Origin: Colimorpha_A sp964630635
GTDB lineage: Bacteria; Bacillota; Clostridia; Oscillospirales; CAG-272
DNA: 14,521 nucleotides
Direction: 5' to 3'
NCBI GenBank assembly: GCA_964630635.1
Contig: CAZVVM010000042.1
Location: 1 to 14,521 of the forward strand
Made by a program: the position numbers and the translations under genes. Every line of letters begins with the position of its first letter. The stretch's first letter is position 1. Positions 6,866 through 12,636 of the stretch are shown piece after piece. The notes beneath the pieces are model-generated. The model was not told where the DNA came from. It saw nothing but the letters and a program-made list of their open reading frames with translations, and did no database searches.

Positions 6866-7540
6866 ATGGAAAATATGGTAAACATATATCTTTACGGCAA
6901 AAAATACGAGGTGCCGTCAAATCTTACGATAATGAGCGCGATGGAGTACGCGGGCTATCAGCTCGTGCGCGGTGTCGGATGCCGTTGCGGCTTCTGCGGC
7001 GCCTGCGCTACCATCTATCGCATCAAGGGCGACAGAGAGCTCAAGACCTGCCTTGCCTGTCAGACGAAGGTAGAGGACAATATGTATATTGCAACTCTTC
7101 CTTTCTTCCCGCTCGTAAAGCAGCCCTACGATATTGAAAAGATAAAGCCGACAGAGCAGATAATGATGCAGCTTTATCCCGAAATTTACGCCTGTATCGG
7201 CTGCAACGCCTGCACGAAGGCGTGTACGCAGGGGCTTAACGTAATGCAGTATATCGCTTACGCACAGCGCGGCGAGTACGAAAAGTGTGCAGAGGAATCC
7301 TTCGACTGCGTAATGTGCGGAGTTTGCTCCTCGCGTTGCCCTGCAGGCATTACACACGGTCAGGTCGGACTTCTTTCCCGCCGTTTGACGGGTAAGTATC
7401 TTGCCCCCGAAACACAGCATCTCCTAAGTAGAGTTGCCGAAATTGAAAACGGCGACTGCGAAGCGGCTCTTCAGGACATTATGAAGAAGACCGCCGAGGA
7501 GCTTAAAGAAATGTATAACAACCGCGATTTCGAAAAGTAA
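6866..7540 (+). CDS. frdB: Fumarate reductase/succinate dehydrogenase-type iron-sulfur subunit
   Basis: A 224-residue FrdB/SdhB-type protein. The N-terminal domain has a plant-type [2Fe-2S] site within GCRCGFCGAC (C39, C41, C44, C47) and CLAC (C62, C65). The C-terminal domain has two cysteine groups, C110-C113-C116-C120 and C148-C151-C154-C158 followed by Pro, suggesting two [4Fe-4S] clusters instead of the [4Fe-4S]/[3Fe-4S] pair plus quinone site of the membrane enzymes. It has no CCG domains, unlike methanogen TfrB. The frame extends upstream into flxA, but the ATG at 6866 follows flxA with GAGG at 6854-6857. It ends 12 bp before the flavoprotein gene. It should carry electrons to FrdA; the donor, Flx-Hdr, is inferred from operon position. 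No FrdC/FrdD-like anchor is encoded nearby. Confidence 0.86.
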   Translation: MENMVNIYLYGKKYEVPSNLTIMSAMEYAGYQLVRGVGCRCGFCGACATIYRIKGDRELKTCLACQTKVEDNMYIATLPFFPLVKQPYDIEKIKPTEQIMMQLYPEIYACIGCNACTKACTQGLNVMQYIAYAQRGEYEKCAEESFDCVMCGVCSSRCPAGITHGQVGLLSRRLTGKYLAPETQHLLSRVAEIENGDCEAALQDIMKKTAEELKEMYNNRDFEK

Positions 7541-7552
7541 GGAGGCGAGGAT

Positions 7553-9166
7553 ATGTACAGTAAAGAAATGCTTGAATCGATCAAAAAGGTCGAAGCGACG
7601 CGTGAAGAACGTATTAAAAACGTTCTTGCGGGAAACCATCCCCGCCGAATGACGGCTGAAGAAAAGGAACAGGTGCTTCTCGAAAACCACCCCGACCATA
7701 TAAAGGAGCAGTTTAAAGAGCTAACTATCGGTCCGAATAAGGGCGAAAAGGTTCCGCTTGAGCTTGCAGAGCTTCTTCAGGCGAATCCGAGAATAAAGCC
7801 CTCGGAGATAGACCTGACGAAAATAGATTACGACGTTGACGTTCTTATAATCGGCGGCGGCGGAGCCGGCTCTGCGGCGGCTATTATGGCAAACGAAAAC
7901 GGTGCCGACGTTATGATCGTAACGAAGCTTCGCCACGGCGACGCTAACACGATGATGGCAGAGGGCGGTATCCAGGCGGCAGATAAGCCGAACGACAGCC
8001 CTGCACAGCACTATCTCGACGTTATGGGCGGCGGACATTTCAAGAACGTCCCCGAGCTTGTCTATAAGCTGGTAAACGACGCGCCTATCTGTATCAAGTG
8101 GCTGAACGACCTCGGCGTTATGTTCGATAAAGAGCCGGATGGTACGATGGTAACGACACACGGCGGCGGAACGTCCCGCAAGCGTATGCACGCCTGCAAG
8201 GACTATTCGGGCGCCGAGATAATGAGAGTTCTGCGCGACGAGGTGCAGAACAGAAAGATACCCGTCGTTGACTTCACGTCGGCGATCGAAATAATCAAGG
8301 ATAAGGACGGCAAAGCCGCAGGCGCAGTCCTTCTCAATATGGAGACGAACGAGATACTGATAGCTCGCGCAAAGACCGTCGTTATCGCAACGGGCGGCGC
8401 GGGAAGAATGCACTATCAGGGCTTCCCGACGTCAAACCACTACGGCGCGACGGCAGACGGACTCGTTCTCGCATACCGTGCAGGCGCTCCGCTCCTTTAC
8501 GCGCACACCCTGCAGTATCACCCGACGGGTGCCGCTTACCCCTCGCAGATATTCGGCGCGCTCGTTACCGAAAAGGTACGTTCTATCGGCGCACAGCTCG
8601 TAAACTGCGACGGCGAGCCCTTTATGTACTCGCTTGAGACCCGTGACGTCTGCGCTTCGGGAGTTATCCGTGAATGCAGACGCGGAAACGGCGTCGATAC
8701 CTTTAACGGCGGTAAGGGAATCTGGCTCGACTCGCCGATGATAGATATGCTTCACGGAGAGGGAACTATCGAGAAGAGAATCCCTGCAATGATGCGTATG
8801 TACTTAAAATACGGCATTGATATGCGTAAGCAGCCGATACTTATCTACCCGACCCTTCACTATCAGAACGGCGGTATCAAGATAGGCGAAAACGGTATGT
8901 CAGAAGTTCCAAACCTCTTTGTAGCAGGTGAGGCAGTAGGAGGAATTCACGGCGAAAACCGTCTCATGGGTAACTCGCTCCTCGACATAATCGTATTCGG
9001 ACGCAACGCAGGTGTCAACGCCGCAAACGAGGCGAAGAATATGAATGCCCCCGAGGGACTGACACTCGGTCACGTCGATTCCTTTGTAAAGGAAATGTCC
9101 GACGCGGGAATTGTCACCGATATGGTATCCCCGAAGCTTCTCCCGAATTACGCAAGAAAGGTGTAA
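7553..9166 (+). CDS. frdA: Soluble fumarate reductase-family flavoprotein with long N-terminal extension
   Basis: A 537-residue FAD protein of the fumarate reductase/succinate dehydrogenase/aspartate oxidase superfamily. FAD motif VLIIGGGGAGSAAA is at 97-110. All key fumarate-site residues appear: H323 in HPTG, T339-E340 in LVTEK, R364 in ETRDV, H436 in LHYQNGGI, and R470 in NRLMGNSL. The dinucleotide end GEAVGGIHGENR (459-470) is also intact. The histidine that binds FAD covalently in membrane enzymes is replaced: NTMMAEGG (132-139) has Asn where RSHT-type sequences have His, so FAD is probably noncovalent, as in soluble fumarate reductases. About 93 residues precede the FAD fold, where classical FrdA has roughly ten; their function is unknown. 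GGAGG at 7541-7545 sets the start. No signal peptide or haem motif, hence cytoplasmic. Other oxidoreductases of this superfamily remain possible. Confidence 0.85.
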   Translation: MYSKEMLESIKKVEATREERIKNVLAGNHPRRMTAEEKEQVLLENHPDHIKEQFKELTIGPNKGEKVPLELAELLQANPRIKPSEIDLTKIDYDVDVLIIGGGGAGSAAAIMANENGADVMIVTKLRHGDANTMMAEGGIQAADKPNDSPAQHYLDVMGGGHFKNVPELVYKLVNDAPICIKWLNDLGVMFDKEPDGTMVTTHGGGTSRKRMHACKDYSGAEIMRVLRDEVQNRKIPVVDFTSAIEIIKDKDGKAAGAVLLNMETNEILIARAKTVVIATGGAGRMHYQGFPTSNHYGATADGLVLAYRAGAPLLYAHTLQYHPTGAAYPSQIFGALVTEKVRSIGAQLVNCDGEPFMYSLETRDVCASGVIRECRRGNGVDTFNGGKGIWLDSPMIDMLHGEGTIEKRIPAMMRMYLKYGIDMRKQPILIYPTLHYQNGGIKIGENGMSEVPNLFVAGEAVGGIHGENRLMGNSLLDIIVFGRNAGVNAANEAKNMNAPEGLTLGHVDSFVKEMSDAGIVTDMVSPKLLPNYARKV

Positions 9167-9174
9167 TAACGGCT

Positions 9175-10437
9175 ATGGAACTTTTCGGCGGTGTTATCAC
9201 CATTTCAAATATATCGACGCTTCTCGTCGTCGTTTTTGCGGTGCTCTTCCTCGGATATCTTCTCGGAAGAATTACGGTAAAGGGAATATCCCTCGGTGAC
9301 GCAGGCGTGTTTGTCGTAGCGCTTATCGTCGGCGCGCTTTGCTTTGAGGTAAGTGAAAAGACGGGGCTGAATTTCTTTGCGTCAAAGACTCCCTACGACT
9401 TCACGTCGGGACTGTCTATTGTTGAAAGTCTCGGACTCATTCTTTTCGTAACCTCGGTGGGCTTTATAGCAGGCCCCAAATTCTTTGGAAACTTTAAGAG
9501 AAACTTCAAATCATACGTTCTTATAGGCGTTGTCGTTATACTCGCGGGCGCACTTGCGGCTGTCGGTTGTATATATATGGGAGAGGGAATCGGCTACGGC
9601 TCAACGATCAAGACGCAGGACGGCTTCGTCGCAATGATAGTCGGTCTGCTTTCGGGCTCGCTTACCTCGACTCCCGCATTTTCGGCGGCAAAGGCAACGG
9701 TTGCGCCTGAATATATGTCGCTCGTTTCGGTCGGACACGGAATCGCTTACATATTCGGCGTTATCGGCGTCGTGCTTTTCGTTCAGCTCGTGCCGAAGAT
9801 CGCAAAGGCGAATATGGAAGAAGAAAGAGCGAAGCTCGTAACCAAAAAAGAGGAAACGAAAAAAACGTTTGCAGGAAAGCTTTTTGAATTTGACCATATG
9901 GGAATCGCAGTGTTCGCTCTTGCGGCTATCCTCGGAACGTTTATCGGTCAGATAAAGATACCGCTTTCGGGCAAGGGCCTTGACGGCACCTGCTTCTCGC
10001 TCACGACCACGGGCGGATGTCTGCTCGTCAGCTTGATCCTCGGACACTTTACCCGTATAGGTAAGGTCAGCATTATGCCGAAGGAATCGACGCTCAAGCT
10101 CTTCCGTGAGCTCGGACTCGTATTCTTCCTCGTCGGCGCGGGAATCCCGGGCGGCGCGGAGTTTGTTGCAAACTTCGACCCGATGTACTTCGTATACGGA
10201 ATTATTATGACTGTAATTCCGATGTTCGTCGGCTTCTTCTTTGCAAAGTACGTCCTCAAGCTGTCGCTTCTCAACAACCTCGGCTCGATCACGGGCGGTA
10301 TGACGAGTACACCGGCACTCGGAACGCTTATAAACGTCTCGGGAACGGAGGACGTTGCGTCGGCATACGCGGCAACCTATCCTATCGCACTCGTTGCAGT
10401 CGTTCTCGTCTCGCAGTTCTTGATCATCCTGTTCTGA
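9175..10437 (+). CDS. AspT/SucE-family (YidE/YbjL) exchanger, putative dicarboxylate/aspartate transporter
   Basis: A 420-residue membrane protein with about ten hydrophobic segments in two repeated halves separated by a charged linker (about 208-233). Each half ends with the family signature: GLLSGSLTSTPAF at 157-169 and GSITGGMTSTPAL at 370-382. This is the aspartate:alanine exchanger family (AspT), which also includes the Corynebacterium succinate exporter SucE1. Members are commonly about 540-560 residues with TrkA-C/RCK domains between the halves; these are absent here. It begins 8 bp after frdA with only a weak AAAGGTG site at 9157-9163, so coupled translation is likely. Position after a fumarate reductase favours succinate export, perhaps in exchange for aspartate or another dicarboxylate; the substrate is inferred, not shown by residues. 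Confidence 0.85.
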   Translation: MELFGGVITISNISTLLVVVFAVLFLGYLLGRITVKGISLGDAGVFVVALIVGALCFEVSEKTGLNFFASKTPYDFTSGLSIVESLGLILFVTSVGFIAGPKFFGNFKRNFKSYVLIGVVVILAGALAAVGCIYMGEGIGYGSTIKTQDGFVAMIVGLLSGSLTSTPAFSAAKATVAPEYMSLVSVGHGIAYIFGVIGVVLFVQLVPKIAKANMEEERAKLVTKKEETKKTFAGKLFEFDHMGIAVFALAAILGTFIGQIKIPLSGKGLDGTCFSLTTTGGCLLVSLILGHFTRIGKVSIMPKESTLKLFRELGLVFFLVGAGIPGGAEFVANFDPMYFVYGIIMTVIPMFVGFFFAKYVLKLSLLNNLGSITGGMTSTPALGTLINVSGTEDVASAYAATYPIALVAVVLVSQFLIILF

Positions 10438-10458
10438 TCTCGGATAAAATATTCAGCG

Positions 10459-10482
10459 TTTTGTCAATATCCATTGACAAAA
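10459..10482. promoter_or_regulatory. Perfect 10-bp dyad over the rex -35 box, candidate Rex operator
   Basis: TTTTGTCAAT (10459-10468) and ATTGACAAAA (10473-10482) are perfect inverted repeats around ATCC. The core TTGTCAA-N6-TTGACAA resembles the Rex consensus TTGTNAA-N4-TTNACAA of clostridia, but its half-sites are 2 bp further apart. The right arm contains the -35 hexamer, so a bound protein would block RNA polymerase. Autoregulation by Rex is the simplest reading. There is no T run after the stem on the + strand, so it is not a rightward terminator. Confidence 0.6.
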
Positions 10483-10502
10483 AACAATTTATTGTATATA
10501 AT
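10474..10502 (+). promoter_or_regulatory. Consensus sigma-70 promoter of rex
   Basis: TTGACA at 10474-10479 and TATAAT at 10497-10502 are separated by exactly 17 bp, a full match to the housekeeping consensus. A small inverted repeat, ACAAT-TT-ATTGT, fills 10484-10495 in the spacer. The transcript is expected to start around 10508-10510, giving a leader of about 43 nt. It would drive rex and the aminotransferase gene. Confidence 0.85.
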
Positions 10503-10504
10503 GT

Positions 10505-10538
10505 AAAATGCAGGATTTGAAAGTCAAACTTGCATTTT
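10505..10538 (+). promoter_or_regulatory. Nested inverted repeat in the rex leader
   Basis: AAAATGCA (10505-10512) and TGCATTTT (10531-10538) are perfect inverted repeats enclosing a second pair, TTTGA (10516-10520) and TCAAA (10524-10528), around AAG. It starts near the expected transcription start and ends three bases before the AGGAGG ribosome site. It may be an RNA hairpin affecting translation, or an operator at the transcription start. Which one cannot be told from sequence alone. Confidence 0.55.
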
Positions 10539-10551
10539 GCAGGAGGAAGAT

Positions 10552-11184
10552 ATGGACTCTATCCAACAAGTCTCCCGAAATACGCTTCAGCGTTTGCCCC
10601 GATATCTTAACTATCTGAAATCGCTCGATCCGTGCGGAAACGTGTCGTCAACCGAGATAGCAAAGGCACTCGGACTTAACGACGTTCAGGTTCGTAAGGA
10701 CCTTTCCTCGGTAAGCTCGGGCGGACGCCCGAAGGTCGGCTATAACGTAGCCGCGCTGACAAGCGATTTGAAGGAATTTCTCGGCTATAATGCAATTAAG
10801 GGCGCAATTATCGTCGGTGCTGGAAATCTCGGAAGGGCGCTTATGTCTTACCGCGGCTTCTCCGAATACGGGCTCACAATTATTGCGGGCTTCGACAGTA
10901 ATCCGGCGCTCGTCGGTTGCCGTGTAGACGGAAAAGAGATCCTTTCACTCGACTCTCTTTGCGATTATTGCCGCGAAAACGGAGTCGAGATCGGAGTTAT
11001 AACGACGCCTTCCGCGTATGCTCAAGAGGTGAGCGACCTGCTCGTTTCTGCGGGAATAAAGGCAATATGGAACTTCGCGCCGGCGCATATATACGTCCCC
11101 GACGGAGTTCTTGTGCAAAATGAAAATATGGCTTGTTCTCTTGCACTTCTATCAAAGCATCTGAACGAGATGCTCGGTGAATAA
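10552..11184 (+). CDS. rex: Redox-sensing transcriptional repressor Rex
   Basis: A 210-residue Rex protein, full length for the family. The N-terminal winged helix (residues ~1-78) includes LPRYLNYL (15-22) and the recognition-helix region VQVRKDLS (46-52). The C-terminal Rossmann fold binds NADH: GAGNLG at 89-94 and the acidic residue D115 in GFDSNP that favours NADH over NADPH; WNFAP at 173-177 is also typical. Rex is a dimer that leaves its operators when NADH rises relative to NAD+, releasing fermentation and NADH-reoxidation genes. ATG 10552 is chosen over an in-frame TTG at 10537 because AGGAGG at 10541-10546 fits only the ATG. The preceding dyad suggests autoregulation. Its neighbourhood makes the fumarate-reduction cluster a plausible target, although no Rex-like site was seen upstream of hdrB. 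Confidence 0.95.
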   Translation: MDSIQQVSRNTLQRLPRYLNYLKSLDPCGNVSSTEIAKALGLNDVQVRKDLSSVSSGGRPKVGYNVAALTSDLKEFLGYNAIKGAIIVGAGNLGRALMSYRGFSEYGLTIIAGFDSNPALVGCRVDGKEILSLDSLCDYCRENGVEIGVITTPSAYAQEVSDLLVSAGIKAIWNFAPAHIYVPDGVLVQNENMACSLALLSKHLNEMLGE

Positions 11185-11195
11185 GGAGAATCATT

Positions 11196-12479
11196 ATGCA
11201 ATACTCAAATATGACAAGGGAAGAGCTCGAAACTCTTCTCCTTCAGCTTGATGCGGAATACCGCACCTATAAGGCAAAGGACCTCACGCTGAATATGGCG
11301 AGAGGAAAGCCGTCGGTAGAACAGCTTGATCTTTCGATGGGAATGATGGACATTCTGTCGTCCGATTCCGACCTCACCTGCGAGGACGGAACAGACTGCC
11401 GTAATTACGGCGTCCTTGACGGAATTGCCGAGGCAAAACAGCTTCTCGGCGATATGATGGAGGTTCCTGCCGATAACATAATCATATACGGAAACTCGTC
11501 GCTGAACGTAATGTACGACACCGTCTCGCGTTCAATGACGCACGGCGTCCTCGGCTCAACACCCTGGTGTAAGCTCGATAAGGTCAAATTTCTTTGCCCC
11601 GTGCCCGGCTATGACAGACACTTCGCAATTACGCAGTATTTCGGCATCGAAATGATAACCGTTCCGATGACGAAGGACGGTCCCGATATGGATATGGTCG
11701 AAAAGCTCGTGAGTGAGGACGACTCGATAAAGGGTATCTGGTGCGTTCCGAAGTACTCGAACCCGCAGGGCTATTCCTATTCCGACGAAACGGTGCGCCG
11801 CTTCGCGCGTTTGAAGCCGAAGGCAAAGGACTTCCGAATCTATTGGGATAACGCATATACGATACATCACCTCTACGACGACGATCAGGACTACCTGCTC
11901 GAGATCCTCGACGAATGCCGTAAGGCGGGCAACCCCGATATGGTATATAAGTTCGCATCAACCTCGAAGATCTCCTTCCCCGGCTCGGGAATCGCAGCTA
12001 TCGCCGCGTCGCATAACAACCTCGACGATATACGCCGTCAGCTCGGCATACAGACGATAGGACACGATAAGGTCAATCAGCTCCGCCACGTCCGTTTCTT
12101 CAAGAATATTGAAGGAATGAACGAGCATATGCGCCGCCACGCAGACATTCTCCGCCCGAAGTTCGAAAAGGTGCTTGAGATACTTGAAAACGAGCTTGGC
12201 GGTCTCGGAGTCGGCGATTGGACGAAGCCGAAGGGCGGATATTTCATCTCCTTCGACAGCTTGCCGGGATGCGCGAAAGCAATAGTAGCACGCGCAAAAA
12301 AAGCGGGCGTTATTATGACGGGCGCAGGCGCGACCTATCCTTACGGAATAGATCCGCAGGACAGTAATATCCGCATCGCACCCTCTTATCCGTCCCTAAT
12401 TGACCTTGAAACCGCAACCAAGCTTTTCGCTCTCTGCGTTAAGATTGAAAGCGCGAATAAGATTCTTTCGGAAAAGTAA
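11196..12479 (+). CDS. Subgroup-Ic aspartate-type aminotransferase (PLP, fold type I)
   Basis: A 427-residue PLP enzyme resembling the class-I aminotransferases annotated as subgroup Ic aspartate aminotransferase (Aminotran_MocR-type, as in Corynebacterium glutamicum). Visible features: LNMARGKPS (32-40) near the N-terminus, YGNSSLNVMYD (98-108) for phosphate contacts, N189 in YSNPQGY, D218-N219-A220-Y221, the Schiff-base lysine K258 in STSKISFPGSG, and a C-terminal IRIAPSYP segment with the carboxylate-binding arginine. It likely interconverts aspartate and 2-oxoglutarate with oxaloacetate and glutamate. Its start is 11 bp after rex, and AAGGAG at 11183-11188 overlaps the rex stop, so the two form an operon. 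A strong terminator follows. In context it could feed aspartate carbon toward fumarate; substrate specificity is inferred. Confidence 0.85.
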   Translation: MQYSNMTREELETLLLQLDAEYRTYKAKDLTLNMARGKPSVEQLDLSMGMMDILSSDSDLTCEDGTDCRNYGVLDGIAEAKQLLGDMMEVPADNIIIYGNSSLNVMYDTVSRSMTHGVLGSTPWCKLDKVKFLCPVPGYDRHFAITQYFGIEMITVPMTKDGPDMDMVEKLVSEDDSIKGIWCVPKYSNPQGYSYSDETVRRFARLKPKAKDFRIYWDNAYTIHHLYDDDQDYLLEILDECRKAGNPDMVYKFASTSKISFPGSGIAAIAASHNNLDDIRRQLGIQTIGHDKVNQLRHVRFFKNIEGMNEHMRRHADILRPKFEKVLEILENELGGLGVGDWTKPKGGYFISFDSLPGCAKAIVARAKKAGVIMTGAGATYPYGIDPQDSNIRIAPSYPSLIDLETATKLFALCVKIESANKILSEK

Positions 12480-12483
12480 AATA

Positions 12484-12519
12484 AGCACCTCAAAGCAACT
12501 GCTTTGAGGTGCTATTTTT
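12484..12519 (+). terminator. Rho-independent terminator after the aminotransferase gene
   Basis: A perfect 13-bp stem, AGCACCTCAAAGC (12484-12496) with GCTTTGAGGTGCT (12501-12513), around loop AACT, followed by ATTTTT. It starts four bases after the aminotransferase stop. It closes the rex transcription unit and separates it from nagA. Confidence 0.95.
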
Positions 12520-12533
12520 GTCAACAAAACTTT

Positions 12534-12561
12534 ACAGAAAATATTGATTTTTCTGTTACAG
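12534..12561. promoter_or_regulatory. Inverted repeats overlapping the nagA promoter, candidate operator
   Basis: ACAGAAAA (12534-12541) and TTTTCTGT (12549-12556) are perfect inverted repeats separated by 7 bp and they cover the -35 box. The right arm runs into CTGTTACAG (12553-12561), itself a perfect odd palindrome. TTACAG occurs twice as a direct repeat (12532-12537 and 12556-12561). The location suits a repressor of amino-sugar use, but I cannot name the protein; the arms do not match the published NagR/YvoA site. Confidence 0.5.
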
Positions 12562-12572
12562 TTTGATATAAT
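12544..12572 (+). promoter_or_regulatory. Sigma-70 promoter of nagA
   Basis: TTGATT at 12544-12549 and TATAAT at 12567-12572 with a 17-bp spacer. The -10 box is perfect, the -35 box matches four of six positions. The expected leader of nagA is about 57 nt. It lies just after the terminator, so nagA begins a new transcription unit. Confidence 0.8.
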
Positions 12573-12636
12573 TAACATAATGGGGCAGAATTTGAGAAAT
12601 TCGGATCCTGAACCGTTCTTTGAAAGGAGTTACATA

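Noticed and set aside
6866..9166. L-aspartate oxidase (NadB) or adenylylsulfate reductase instead of fumarate reductase
   Set aside because: A dedicated [2Fe-2S] plus two-cluster Fe-S partner gene precedes the flavoprotein, which fits FrdB and not the AprB ferredoxin; NadB needs no such subunit, and no nadA/nadC or sulfate-reduction gene is adjacent. A different member of the superfamily cannot be fully excluded.
10537..10551. Upstream in-frame TTG as the start of rex
   Set aside because: It would start inside the leader hairpin and before the AGGAGG site. The ATG at 10552 fits that site and gives the usual Rex length.
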